This document shows positions 55,529 to 64,000 of a DNA stretch of 64,000 bases, one piece after another. The DNA is from Acidiphilium acidophilum (GTDB lineage Bacteria > Pseudomonadota > Alphaproteobacteria > Acetobacterales > Acetobacteraceae). The stretch lies in assembly GCF_033842475.1 (NCBI RefSeq), contig NZ_JAWXYB010000018.1:3331501-3395500 (forward strand), read 5' to 3'. Under the pieces are notes generated by a model, which saw nothing but the letters and a program-made list of their open reading frames with translations, did no database searches and was not told where the DNA came from. The position numbers were made by a program, and so were the translations under genes. Positions within the stretch are counted from its first letter, which is position 1. Every line of letters begins with the position of its first letter.

Positions 55529-55924
55529 ATGAGCGGCGAGTTTCAATATCTGCATACGATGATCCGGGTGAACGACCTGGAGGAAAGTGTGGGGTTCTAC
55601 ACGAAGCTTCTGGGAATGAAGGAGCTGCGGCGGACCGATGTGCCGGATGGCAAGTACACCCTGGCTTTCGTGGGGTATGGCAGCGAGAAAGATCATACCG
55701 TGCTGGAGCTGACCTATAATTACGGCACGGATCATTACGATCAGGGTACGGCGTTCGGGCACCTGGCGCTCGGGGTTTCCGACATCAAGGCGACCGTGGA
55801 GAAATTGCGGGCGGCGGGGGCGAAGATTGCGCGTGAGCCCGGCCCGGTGAAGTTCGGCACCACGGTGATCGCGTTCATCGAGGACCCGAATGGTTACAAG
55901 ATCGAGTTGATCGAGCGCCACTGA
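55529..55924 (+). CDS. gloA: Glyoxalase I family protein (lactoylglutathione lyase)
   Basis: A 131-aa VOC-fold protein that most resembles glyoxalase I, which isomerises the methylglyoxal-glutathione adduct. The four metal ligands are visible: His in LHTMIRV, Glu in TVLELTYN, His in FGHLALGV and Glu in YKIELIE. Substrate-site patterns FYTKLLGM and [11 protein letters not shown] are those of GloA. AAGGAAG precedes the ATG. Confidence 0.93.
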   Translation: MSGEFQYLHTMIRVNDLEESVGFYTKLLGMKELRRTDVPDGKYTLAFVGYGSEKDHTVLELTYNYGTDHYDQGTAFGHLALGVSDIKATVEKLRAAGAKIAREPGPVKFGTTVIAFIEDPNGYKIELIERH

Positions 55925-55925
55925 C

Positions 55926-57200
55926 ATGAGCACCGCGCCGGTTCCGCCGATCCCTGCGCTGCGGCGAGGCAAGAGCCTGTCGTTCCGGGCATTGTCGGCG
56001 GGGTTCGGCGCGGTGGAGGCGGTGGCCCCGCGCGGGTGGCCGGCGTTGAGCACGGCGGCGATCGAGCGGAGTGCCGGGGTGTCATTGCAGGGGCCGGCGC
56101 GCGAGGGGTTGGAGCGGCTGACCGGGGCGATGGCGCGGGAGACCCCGTTTTCGTTGTTCGGGCGGGTTTCGGTACGCTACGATCTCACGCGGCTTGCGCG
56201 CAATGCGGCGATGATCGAACGGATGCACGAACAAACGCCCGCGATCGGGGCGGCTCCGGTAACGGCGCCGCTATTCATCATGGGGTTGCCGCGTTCGGGG
56301 ACCAGTTTCCTCCATACGCTGCTCGGCTACGATCCGGACGTGATGGTGCCGCGGGTGTGGCAGACGCTGTATCCTGCGCCCCGGCCGCGCGATTTCGACA
56401 AGCGCGCGAGTGCGGTGGCGCGGCGGACCGACCGGCAGCTCGGGATATTCGCCGGGATGGCACCGGACTTTCCGGCGATCCATCCGATCGATGCCGACAG
56501 TCCGCAGGAGTGCAGCGAAATCACCGCGCATGTCTTCCAGTCCCTGCGGTTCGATACGACGTTCCGGGTGCCGACCTATACGAAATGGCTGGATGCGTTC
56601 GGCCACGATGCGGCATTCGCGTTTCACAAGCGGTATCTGCAGGCGCTGCAGCATGGCGTGGGGGCGAAGTTCTGGGCGTTGAAATGCCCGGATCATACGT
56701 TTTCGATTCCCGGGATTCTGGCAACCTATCCCGATGCGCGATTCGTGGTGGTCCATCGCGATCCGGTTCATGTGTTCGCTTCGGTGGCACACATGACCGA
56801 GGTTTTGCGCGCGCCGTTTTTGCGCGAGATCGACCCGGCGGAGATCGGGCGGCAGGTGACCGAGCGGTGGATCGACGGGGCCCGGCTGCTGGTCGCGTTC
56901 GATCGCAGCCGCGAGGTGCCGCCGGAGCGGCTGATGAATATCCAGTACGACGATCTGACGCGCGATCCGGTTGCGGCGGTCGCGATGATTTATCGGCATT
57001 TCGGGCATGATTTGTCACCTGAGGCGGCGGCGGGGATGCAGGCGCATCTGGCGGCGGCACCGCGTGGCGGATATGGCCGGAACCGGTACCAACTTTCGGC
57101 CTTCGGGATCAATCCCGAGCGGCTGCGCCCGGATTTTATGCCGTATATGGATTATTTCGGGATCAAGTCCCGGCGGGACGAACGCGGCGCGGCGGCCTGA
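55926..57200 (+). CDS. Sulfotransferase-family protein
   Basis: A 424-aa protein with the PAPS-binding P-loop FIMGLPRSGTSFLHTLL and the second PAPS segment FVVVHRDPVHVFASVAHM, the two signatures of the sulfotransferase superfamily. The region CPDHTFSIPGILATYPDARF between them is typical of the bacterial Stf group. Acceptor unknown; lipids or polysaccharides are usual. The start lies one base after the gloA stop, so the two are probably co-transcribed, though no functional link is obvious. Confidence 0.87.
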   Translation: MSTAPVPPIPALRRGKSLSFRALSAGFGAVEAVAPRGWPALSTAAIERSAGVSLQGPAREGLERLTGAMARETPFSLFGRVSVRYDLTRLARNAAMIERMHEQTPAIGAAPVTAPLFIMGLPRSGTSFLHTLLGYDPDVMVPRVWQTLYPAPRPRDFDKRASAVARRTDRQLGIFAGMAPDFPAIHPIDADSPQECSEITAHVFQSLRFDTTFRVPTYTKWLDAFGHDAAFAFHKRYLQALQHGVGAKFWALKCPDHTFSIPGILATYPDARFVVVHRDPVHVFASVAHMTEVLRAPFLREIDPAEIGRQVTERWIDGARLLVAFDRSREVPPERLMNIQYDDLTRDPVAAVAMIYRHFGHDLSPEAAAGMQAHLAAAPRGGYGRNRYQLSAFGINPERLRPDFMPYMDYFGIKSRRDERGAAA

Positions 57201-57259
57201 CCGTATTACATCGGTGTTATGTTCGAGCATGTCGCAACTGGGGCGTGTATTATGCCACT

Positions 57260-57288
57260 TTGTCATCCCAGTAGATTTGTAGCATAAA
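57260..57288 (+). promoter_or_regulatory. Predicted promoter before the STAND ATPase gene
   Basis: TTGTCA (57260-57265) and CATAAA (57283-57288) with a 17-base spacer, in an unusually AT-rich stretch between two GC-rich genes, about 45 bases before the ATG at 57334. Confidence 0.4.
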
Positions 57289-57333
57289 AGTGACGCATGT
57301 GGCTGTGGGAGCCATGCGGGGGTATTTCGGTCG

Positions 57334-60147
57334 ATGGCGGGGGTTGTCCAGTTTCCTTTTGGTGGTCGCGCCTTGCCTGAGGACGTGATCTGTTTCCTGA
57401 TCGCCGATTTCGACGATCCCGCGTGGCTCGGCCAACCGAGTTCGGCGATCGGCGCGGATGCTGGCGCGGATCAACCTTCAGTGGCCGGGATGGTCGCCGC
57501 CGAAGGGGGCCGGATTTTCAGAACGACTGCGACGCGGCTGTACTGCGTCTTCAGGACCGTGGCACCGGCGGTTGCGACCGCGTTTCGCATGATGCGCGCC
57601 GAGGTTGAGGGGGCGTCCGGCATTCGGGAGCGGCGGGCGTTGCGTCTGGGACTTCACGCGGGGACCGCGGAAGTGACCCAGGGCGTGTTTGTCGGTGCCA
57701 CCTTGAATCGCGCGGAGCGCCTGGCTTCGGCGGCCCGACCGGGACAGGTGCTGATATCGGCGGCGGCAGCGCGCATGGTGCCGCCGCGCGCATTGTCGGC
57801 CGATATGGTTATCGAACCCATCGGGGAGTTCCGGCTCAAGGATCTGCTGCCGCCGGACCTCGTGTATCAGCTGCGCCACCCCGAACTGCCGGGGGCGTTC
57901 AGCGCGCCGCAATCGCTCGATGCGACGCCCAACAATCTGCCGTTGCTGAGCACATACTGCATCGGGCGCAACGAGGAGTTGGGGCAGCTCAGCGCGTTGC
58001 TCGAACGCCATCAGCTGGTGGTGATTACGGGCGAGGGTGGCGTCGGCAAGACCAGGCTCGCCCTGCAATGCGGGGCGGAGCGGCTGGGCCAGTTTCCCGA
58101 TGGGGTGTGGCTGGTCGAACTCGAAGGCCTGCACAATACCGGGGAGATCGCGGAGACTCTCTGCGGCCTGCTGGGCTACAAGATCGGCGGTGACCGGACG
58201 GCGGCGGAGATGTTGCCCACGCTGATCCGCCGCAAGCGCATGATGATCATTCTCGATCAATGCGAGAGATTGCCGGCGCCGGTGGCCGTGATCGCGAGTG
58301 CCCTGCTGCGCCAATGTCCGGAGGTCAGGATCATCGCGACCAGCCGGCATTCGCTCGGCATGACCGAGGAGATGCTCATGCTCCTCGCCGGACACGGGTT
58401 GCCCCCTGCCGGCAGCCTGAACACTGGTGATGTCGCGCAGGCCCAGGCATCCGCCGCCGTGCGGCTGCTGGTGGCGCGCGCACGTCTCGCCGTGCCGGAT
58501 TTCCGCCTCGATCCCGATAATGCCGCAACGCTGGGCGCGATCTGCCACGAACTGAAGGGGGTGGCGCTCGCGATCGAGCTGGTCGCACCGCATCTGCGCC
58601 GGTTGACGCCGCGTGAGGTGCTGCGGGCGCTGAAGACACGGTTGCACGAAGCGGCGATCGATCATGGCGGCCCATTGGATACACCGGCGGTCCTGCGGGC
58701 GCTGCTCGCGTGGATGCACAAATCCCTGTCGGACGACGAGGCGGTGACGTTCGGGCGCTTCGGGGTGTTCGGCTGCATGACGGCGGAAGCCGCTGGCGAC
58801 ATTATCGGAATGAGTCCGTTGCGCATCGCAGCCGTGGCCGATACCGTGAACCGGCTGGTCGAGTGCGCATTGCTGACCCGGTTTCCGGTACGGCGCGGTA
58901 ACCCGCGCTACCGGATGATGACGCCGGTGCGGGATCTGGCGCTGGAGAATTTCGCGCGGGACGAGGCGCGCCCCCACATCATGGAGCGGTTCTGCGACTG
59001 GCTGATCCGCTTTTTCGGCGAAGCAGACCGCAGCTGGTCGACCACGCCTGCGGATATCTGGCTGGCGCGGTATCGGCCGGAACTGGATAATCTGCGCGCG
59101 GCGCTCGGCTGGGCGTTCGGGCCGGACGGCAACAGCGCCAGCGGTCTGATGCTGATGAGCCTGACCAGCGAACTCTGGCGGGATATCGGCCTCACGGTGG
59201 AGCAGCGCCATTGGCTGCGCGAAGCGGAAGCCCGGATCGGGCCGGCGACGCCGGAACGGGTGGCCGCGCGGATCGGGCTCGATATCGCCTTCGTCTACAG
59301 CGGCGGGGCATTCGGCGACCGGCGCAAGGTCGAGGCCGCGCTCGATGCGCTCGCGCGTTACCGCGCAATCGGCGATCGCGAAAGCGTCGCGGTGGCGGCG
59401 GCGCGCGTGGCGGTGTGCGTGGCCAGTCCCGAGGATGCCACGGCGGCGCAGCCTTATGTCGATCTGATGATGGCGGCCCTGCCCGGCATGAAGCGGGGAC
59501 GGCGGCGCGGATGGCTGCTGAATATTCTGGCGGCTCTGGCGCATTTCGAGGGCGATGCGGCGCGCGCCATCGTGCTGCTCGACGAGGCGGTATCGATCAG
59601 CCGGGAATTCCGCGACGACGTCAATATCCAGATCGGCGGCCTCAACCTCGGCGAGATCCTGTTCGCGCAGGGCGACCCGGCGCGGGCCGCGATCGAGGCC
59701 GAACGAGTGGCGGCAAGCTGCCGCGCGACCGGCAACCTGCTCGACCTGAGTTTCGCGCTGAACAATCTGGCGGGCTACGTGATGGTCCTCGGCGACCGGG
59801 TGCGCGGGCAGGCCGCGCTCACCGAGGCGCTGGCCCTGGCCGCCGAAATCAACGTGGAACTGGTGCTGGTCGCCTGTCTGCAGAGTGCGGCGCTGATGGC
59901 GGCCTGGCAGGGCGAGTTCGAGACCGCCTCACGCCTCGCAGGCCACACCGATCATTATTACCAGAGCCACGCGATCGCGCGCGAAGCGACCGAAGCGGCC
60001 ATTCATGTCGCGCTGACCGGATGCCTCGATGCCGCGATCATCGCCGGTGCCATCAGCCTCGAACACTGCGAGGCATGCCGCCGCGAAGGGAAGGCGTGGG
60101 ACACGGCCAGCGCGGTCGCGGCAGCGTCACGCGTGCTGGACTCCTGA
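57334..60147 (+). CDS. STAND ATPase with degenerate nucleotidyl-cyclase domain and TPR-like repeats
   Basis: A 937-aa signalling protein. Residues ~15-185 match a class III cyclase domain (LRLGLHAGTAEVTQGVFVGATLNRAERL) but the second metal-binding Asp region, normally TGDG, reads TATRLYCVF, so cyclase activity is unlikely. Residues ~210-560 are an NB-ARC-like ATPase: Walker A TGEGGVGKTRLAL, Walker B MMIILDQCE, sensor region IIATSRHS. The C-terminal ~350 residues are helical repeats resembling TPRs. The protein belongs to the large group of cyclase-NTPase-TPR proteins in alphaproteobacteria and actinobacteria; the ligand and output are unknown. It converges with the DUF1275 gene, overlapping by 21 bases. 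Confidence 0.85.
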   Translation: MAGVVQFPFGGRALPEDVICFLIADFDDPAWLGQPSSAIGADAGADQPSVAGMVAAEGGRIFRTTATRLYCVFRTVAPAVATAFRMMRAEVEGASGIRERRALRLGLHAGTAEVTQGVFVGATLNRAERLASAARPGQVLISAAAARMVPPRALSADMVIEPIGEFRLKDLLPPDLVYQLRHPELPGAFSAPQSLDATPNNLPLLSTYCIGRNEELGQLSALLERHQLVVITGEGGVGKTRLALQCGAERLGQFPDGVWLVELEGLHNTGEIAETLCGLLGYKIGGDRTAAEMLPTLIRRKRMMIILDQCERLPAPVAVIASALLRQCPEVRIIATSRHSLGMTEEMLMLLAGHGLPPAGSLNTGDVAQAQASAAVRLLVARARLAVPDFRLDPDNAATLGAICHELKGVALAIELVAPHLRRLTPREVLRALKTRLHEAAIDHGGPLDTPAVLRALLAWMHKSLSDDEAVTFGRFGVFGCMTAEAAGDIIGMSPLRIAAVADTVNRLVECALLTRFPVRRGNPRYRMMTPVRDLALENFARDEARPHIMERFCDWLIRFFGEADRSWSTTPADIWLARYRPELDNLRAALGWAFGPDGNSASGLMLMSLTSELWRDIGLTVEQRHWLREAEARIGPATPERVAARIGLDIAFVYSGGAFGDRRKVEAALDALARYRAIGDRESVAVAAARVAVCVASPEDATAAQPYVDLMMAALPGMKRGRRRGWLLNILAALAHFEGDAARAIVLLDEAVSISREFRDDVNIQIGGLNLGEILFAQGDPARAAIEAERVAASCRATGNLLDLSFALNNLAGYVMVLGDRVRGQAALTEALALAAEINVELVLVACLQSAALMAAWQGEFETASRLAGHTDHYYQSHAIAREATEAAIHVALTGCLDAAIIAGAISLEHCEACRREGKAWDTASAVAAASRVLDS

Positions 60148-60831
60148 GATCGTGAACATGATCAGGGTGAGCAGGACCGCGGCCAGCGGCAGCAGCCCGG
60201 GGCTCGCGAAGCCGGAGACGAAAGCGCCGGCGCTGGCGAGGGCTCCAGCCGCGTAACCCAGAATCACGATCCCCTGCAGCCGGTTATGGGCGGGCAGATG
60301 CGCAAGGCCGCGATTTGTGAGGCGGCGGGTGAGGGCGATGACGACGCTGGTGATCGTGATGTTGAGCACGACGGTGATGATGCCACGCTCATGAATGTCC
60401 CGTGCGGCGACCGCCTGGATGCCCATTGCCGTTGCCGAGAGCACGATCAGCCCATAGCGTGCCGCCCCCGCGAACGGGTGATCGACCAGAAGGGACACCG
60501 TGCAATAGACGGCGAGGCTGAGGGTTTCGGCGAGCAGCAGGCGGCGCACCACCGGGAGGGTGCGGACTTTTGCAGGATCGCGCGGCTGCAGCAGCGTCGC
60601 CGCCGCGCTGCCGACCGCGTAGCTGAGCAGGGAAGCCCCCGCGCGGCTGGCGGCGGCGAATTTCCGGTTGATGAGAGTGAGGCAGAACAGGGCCATGCAT
60701 CCGGTCATCGCGGAGGTGAAGACATGGCCGAGGGTGAGATAGGACAGGACGTCCGTGGCGCCGGAGGCGAAGCACAGCAGGGTCACGCCGGTTCCGGCAA
60801 TCCCTGCATTATCCGCCGCTGCCTGCTCCAT
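60127..60831 (-). CDS. DUF1275 (YoaK-type) membrane protein
   Basis: A 234-aa protein with about six membrane helices. Family features: FASGATDVLSYLTLGHVFTSAMTGCMALF near the N-terminus, GIQAVAARDI in the middle and VVLNITITSVVIAL after it. DUF1275 proteins are of unknown function. It overlaps the end of the acetyltransferase gene by 23 bases, so the two are probably co-transcribed. Confidence 0.88.
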   Translation of the reverse strand: MEQAAADNAGIAGTGVTLLCFASGATDVLSYLTLGHVFTSAMTGCMALFCLTLINRKFAAASRAGASLLSYAVGSAAATLLQPRDPAKVRTLPVVRRLLLAETLSLAVYCTVSLLVDHPFAGAARYGLIVLSATAMGIQAVAARDIHERGIITVVLNITITSVVIALTRRLTNRGLAHLPAHNRLQGIVILGYAAGALASAGAFVSGFASPGLLPLAAVLLTLIMFTISGVQHA

Positions 60832-61378
60832 CGCCGCGATATGGCGGCGCGGACGCGGCGGGACAAGCGGGCGAGATGCTCTGATAGGTCAGCATCGGCA
60901 CGTTGTCGCGCACGAAGCTTTCCGCCTCGCTCATGCCGATCGCGCCCAGCACGGTGCGGCTGGCGAAATTATCCGCCCGCGATACAGCGACGATGCGGTT
61001 CAGCCCCGCCCGGTCATGGCCATAGCGCAGCGCGGCACCGGCCGCCTCGCGCGCGAGGCCGGCGCCCCGCACTTCCGGCCACAAGGCGAAGCGCAAGGCC
61101 ACGCCCCGCCCATCCGCCCGCGCCGCCAGCCCGGCCATGCCGATGAAATTGCCGGTGTTCAGCCCGCGCACGACCCATATGCCATAACCGTGGCGCCCCC
61201 AGAGGGTGATGTCCTCGGCGAGTTCCTCGGCCACGCGCTCGCGGGTACGCACCCCGCCGAGCATCAGGGCGAAGGCGCGTGGATCGGTCTTGAGCGCGGT
61301 CAGATCCGCGAGATCACCCCATCCGACCGGGTCGAGGCGCAATCGGGCCGTGGTGGCGCGCCAGATGGGGTTGGTCAT
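60809..61378 (-). CDS. GNAT-family N-acetyltransferase (RimJ-like)
   Basis: A 189-aa acetyltransferase. RATTARLRLDPVGWGDLADL is the usual RimJ/RimL-type start, and the acetyl-CoA site is visible as ALWPEVRGAGLAREAAGAALRYG, followed by IVAVSRADNFASRTVLGAIGM. The last ~20 residues extend beyond the domain and overlap the next gene. Substrate unknown. Confidence 0.88.
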   Translation of the reverse strand: MTNPIWRATTARLRLDPVGWGDLADLTALKTDPRAFALMLGGVRTRERVAEELAEDITLWGRHGYGIWVVRGLNTGNFIGMAGLAARADGRGVALRFALWPEVRGAGLAREAAGAALRYGHDRAGLNRIVAVSRADNFASRTVLGAIGMSEAESFVRDNVPMLTYQSISPACPAASAPPYRGDGAGSGG

Positions 61379-61397
61379 GCCCGGAAGCCACCCGGTG

Positions 61398-63077
61398 CTA
61401 ACGGGTCAACGGGCGGTATTTGATCCGATGCGGCTCGGTGGCCTCGGCACCGAGGCGGCGGCGCTTGTCCTCCTCGTAATCCTGGAAATTGCCCTGGAAC
61501 CATTCCACGTGGCTGTCGCCCTCAAAGGCGAGGATGTGGGTGGCGAGGCGGTCGAGAAACCAGCGGTCATGCGAGATGATCACGGCGCAGCCGGGGAATT
61601 CCATCAGGGCTTCCTCCAGGGCACGCAGGGTATCGACATCGAGGTCGTTGGTCGGCTCATCGAGCAGGATGACGTTGTGCTCGCCCTTGAGCATTTTTGC
61701 GAGGTGAACGCGGTTGCGTTCGCCGCCCGACAGGATACCGACTTTCTTCTGCTGGTCGGCGCCTTTGAAGTTGAACGCGCCGACATAGGCGCGCGACGGC
61801 ACCGAACGCTTGCCGAGCGTGATGACGTCGGTGCCGCCGGAGACTTCCTCCCAGACCGATTTGTCCGGGTTGAGGCTGTCACGCGACTGATCGACATAGC
61901 CGAGCCGGACGGTTTCACCCACGGTGAAGGTACCGCCGTCGGGGTGTTCGACGCCGGTGATCATTTTGAACAGGGTGGTCTTGCCCGCACCGTTCGGGCC
62001 GATGACACCGACGATGCCGCCGGGCGGCAGTTTGAAGCTCAGCCCGTCGATCAGCACGTTGTTGCCGAATCCCTTGCGCAGCTCCACCGCCTCGATGACG
62101 GTGCCGCCAAGGCGCGGGCCGGGCGGGATGATGATTTCGGCGACGCCCGAAACCTGCTCGTTCGATTTCGCCAGCATGTCCTCGTAGCGGGTGATGCGGG
62201 CCTGATTTTTCGCCTGGCGCGCCTTGGGCGACGCGCCGATCCACTCGCGCTCCTCCTTGAGCGCGCGCTGACGACCGGATTCCTCTTTTTCCTCCTGGGC
62301 GAGACGCTTTTGTTTCTGTTCGAGCCAGGACGTGTAATTGCCTTCGAACGGATAGCCGCGGCCCCGTTCGAGTTCGAGAATCCAGTTGGTGACGTTTTCG
62401 AGGAAGTAGCGGTCATGGGTGACGACGATGACGGTGCCGGCATATCCGCGCAGGGTCTTTTCGAGCCAGGCGACCGATTCCGCATCGAGATGGTTGGTCG
62501 GTTCGTCGAGCAGCAGCAGGTCGGGTTTTTCCAGCAGCAGGCGGCACAGCGCGACACGGCGGCGCTCGCCACCCGAAAGATTGGTCACCGGGCTTTCGGC
62601 GGGCGGGCAGCGCAGGGCGTCGAGCGCGATATCGATCCGGCGATCGAGTTCCCAGCCGTCCTCGGCGTCGATCTTTTCCTGAAGCTCGGCCTGCTCGGCG
62701 AGCAGGGCGTTCATTTTGTCATCGTCCATCGGCTCGGCGAATTCCTCGGAAATCGCATTGAACCGGGCGAGGGCGGCGCGCAGATCGGCGAAGGCGAGGG
62801 CGACATTGTCGCCCACCGTGAGATCGGGTTCGAGATGAGGCTCCTGCGACAGGTAGCCGATAGTGGCACCCTCGGCGGCCCAGGCTTCGCCGCCGAATTC
62901 CTTTTCGATCCCGGCCATGATTTTCAGCAGGGTGGATTTACCCGCGCCGTTGACGCCGAGCACGCCGATCTTCACGCCGGGCAGGAAGGAGAGGGTGATG
63001 CCCTTGAACACCTCGCGCCCGCCGGGAAAGGCTTTGGTGAGGTCCTTCATGACATAGACGTATTGATAGCTGGCCAT
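61398..63077 (-). CDS. ettA: Energy-dependent translational throttle protein EttA
   Basis: A 559-aa ABC-F ATPase that binds the ribosomal E site and gates early elongation by ADP/ATP ratio. Two ABC modules: Walker A GVNGAGKST with LSGGERRRVAL and LLLDEPTNHLDAESV; then GPNGAGKTT with LSGGERNRVHL and LLDEPTNDLDVDTL. The linker between them is the long charged ABC-F arm (EKEESGRQRALKEEREWI). The start at 63077 (MASYQYVYVMKDLTKAFPGG) is the family start. Confidence 0.96.
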   Translation of the reverse strand: MASYQYVYVMKDLTKAFPGGREVFKGITLSFLPGVKIGVLGVNGAGKSTLLKIMAGIEKEFGGEAWAAEGATIGYLSQEPHLEPDLTVGDNVALAFADLRAALARFNAISEEFAEPMDDDKMNALLAEQAELQEKIDAEDGWELDRRIDIALDALRCPPAESPVTNLSGGERRRVALCRLLLEKPDLLLLDEPTNHLDAESVAWLEKTLRGYAGTVIVVTHDRYFLENVTNWILELERGRGYPFEGNYTSWLEQKQKRLAQEEKEESGRQRALKEEREWIGASPKARQAKNQARITRYEDMLAKSNEQVSGVAEIIIPPGPRLGGTVIEAVELRKGFGNNVLIDGLSFKLPPGGIVGVIGPNGAGKTTLFKMITGVEHPDGGTFTVGETVRLGYVDQSRDSLNPDKSVWEEVSGGTDVITLGKRSVPSRAYVGAFNFKGADQQKKVGILSGGERNRVHLAKMLKGEHNVILLDEPTNDLDVDTLRALEEALMEFPGCAVIISHDRWFLDRLATHILAFEGDSHVEWFQGNFQDYEEDKRRRLGAEATEPHRIKYRPLTR

Positions 63078-63152
63078 TGGCTGATCCTGTCCGGTAAGGG
63101 CGTGGGTTGGTGCCGGTATAGGAACAGCGGGGCCGCGGGGCAACCGAAGCGG

Positions 63153-63350
63153 CTATTTTACCGTATAGCCCTCTTCCGTGATCGCGGCGGTGATTTTCGC
63201 GGTGTCCGACGCTTCGGCATTCGCGATCCGGACCGTGCCGGATGGCAGATCGATCGCGACCGGCGTGCCGGCGATCACCGTGTGGACCGCCTCGGTCACG
63301 GCGCGGACGCAATGGCCGCAGGTCATTCCCTCGACATGAAGTTCAAGCAT
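63153..63350 (-). CDS. Heavy-metal-associated (CopZ-like) protein
   Basis: A 65-aa single HMA domain with the metal site MTCGHC (two Cys) and the VHGMTC-type ferredoxin-like fold. Such proteins carry Cu(I) or another soft metal to ATPases or regulators. AAAGGA sits eight bases before the ATG at 63350. No P-type ATPase is in the window. The family's usual metal is Cu; this is not proven here. Confidence 0.9.
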   Translation of the reverse strand: MLELHVEGMTCGHCVRAVTEAVHTVIAGTPVAIDLPSGTVRIANAEASDTAKITAAITEEGYTVK

Positions 63351-63399
63351 GGTACGTTTCCTTTCGGGTCGGAGATTGGCACCTGCCGACATGGGAGGG

Positions 63400-63840
63400 T
63401 CAAGAGCGGCGGCGGCGCTCGATTTCGACGCCTGCGGAGGCGGCATCGGGGAACACATCGAGCTTCTCGACCATTACCCGGGTCCGGGCCACACGCGGAT
63501 CGGCGAGGCAGATTTCGGCCAGCCGCTCGGCGAGGGTTTCGACCAGCTGGACATGGCCGGCGGCCACGCTCGCGCGGGTGGCGTTCACGATGGTTTCGTA
63601 ATCGACCACGCGGGCGAGATCGTCGCGGCCGACCGCCGGGCGCGACATCAGGGACGGTGGCGGCTCGTCATCGATCAGCAGGTCGAGATTGATGCGGATG
63701 CGCTGGGTCCGTCCGTGCTCGTGGGCATACACGCCGATCGCCGCGTCGAGCACCAGATCGCGGATGAACATGCGGCGAAACGCCGCGCCATCGGACATAT
63801 CATGCGGCTGAGCTGCCGGGGGGGCAAAAACATCCTTCAT
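63400..63840 (-). CDS. folB: Dihydroneopterin aldolase FolB
   Basis: A 146-aa enzyme of folate synthesis that splits dihydroneopterin to 6-hydroxymethyl-dihydropterin. Features: MFIRDLVLDAAIGVYAHEHG (FolB N-terminus), RINLDLLID, VVDYETIV with the conserved Tyr-Glu, and LVETLAERLAEICL. The start at 63840 (MKDVFAPP) is preferred; the Met at residue 15 (MSDGAAF) is also possible, while the long frame further upstream has no family support. Confidence 0.9.
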   Translation of the reverse strand: MKDVFAPPAAQPHDMSDGAAFRRMFIRDLVLDAAIGVYAHEHGRTQRIRINLDLLIDDEPPPSLMSRPAVGRDDLARVVDYETIVNATRASVAAGHVQLVETLAERLAEICLADPRVARTRVMVEKLDVFPDAASAGVEIERRRRS

Positions 63841-63965
63841 CGCGCGGCTCTGCGCCGCAATGCGGCGCGTTGCAAGCGGTTCTTCGCATACCGCCTTCTT
63901 GCCGCCACAACAGCATCCCCATATGCGGTCTGCGGCGTTCCGCCGCATTTCAAGGGAGACATTCC

Positions 63966-64000
63966 ATGCGCCTATCCTCCGCCAGCCTTCTGCCACTGAC
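63966..64000 (+). CDS. Start of a gene running off the window
   Basis: An ATG at 63966 follows AAGGGAGAC at a good distance and opens a frame (MRLSSASLLPLT) that may be the beginning of a signal peptide. It is divergent from folB. Only 11 codons are in view, so the product cannot be named. Confidence 0.4.
   Translation, partial: MRLSSASLLPL

Overview
The window looks like chromosome from an acidophilic, high-GC alphaproteobacterium of the Acetobacteraceae (Acidiphilium-like). This is inferred from the very GC-rich codon usage, the alphaproteobacterial bamA-skp-lpxD-fabZ-lpxA-lpxI order, a long GlgE, and the many intergenic A/T hairpins. I could not run a database search, so genus is a guess.

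Layout. 0.3-10.4 kb: hrpB helicase, a partial tandem duplication of its 3' end, an exported His/Met-rich protein, a sigma-54 response regulator with its histidine kinase, an OmpA-type protein, a HELSH putative membrane metallopeptidase and a ThDP-dependent decarboxylase/synthase-like enzyme. 10.6-14.9 kb: an AT-richer accessory island. It holds a reverse transcriptase of the defence-associated UG/DRT2-like type, preceded by a structured, promoter-led non-coding segment. The RT is cut twice by identical 1283-bp IS4-family elements, each with its own 9-bp target duplication. Removing both elements restores an uninterrupted 440-codon frame. 15-22 kb: a pentapeptide-repeat-like protein, a hypothetical, ccmF, a DUF2189 membrane protein, a LysR regulator and an NADP-dependent oxidoreductase. 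22.3-29.8 kb: a branched-chain-amino-acid-type ABC transporter (livG, livF, Tat-exported binding protein, livH, livM) and an amidase; livM is split by a third copy of the same IS.

30-48.7 kb: one tightly overlapping alpha-glucan/trehalose operon: glgE, a treS-maltokinase fusion, glgB, glgX, treZ, malQ and treY. An IS256-family element (1353 bp, 8-bp duplication) has cut the maltokinase half of the fusion, so the trehalose to maltose-1-phosphate to GlgE route appears broken, while TreS, GlgB, GlgX, TreZ, MalQ and TreY frames remain intact. 48.9-55.5 kb: outer-membrane biogenesis and lipid A operon (bamA, skp/ompH, lpxD, fabZ, lpxA, lpxI). 55.5-64 kb: glyoxalase-family protein, sulfotransferase, a STAND ATPase with a degenerate cyclase domain, DUF1275 protein, GNAT acetyltransferase, ettA, a small heavy-metal-binding protein, folB and the first codons of another gene.

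Two features run through the window. One is a family of bipartite A/T-rich hairpin elements between genes (at least ten loci). The other is recent IS activity that has broken three genes while leaving target duplications intact. The most interesting biology is the interrupted RT locus with its candidate template RNA. No tRNA, rRNA or CRISPR array was seen.
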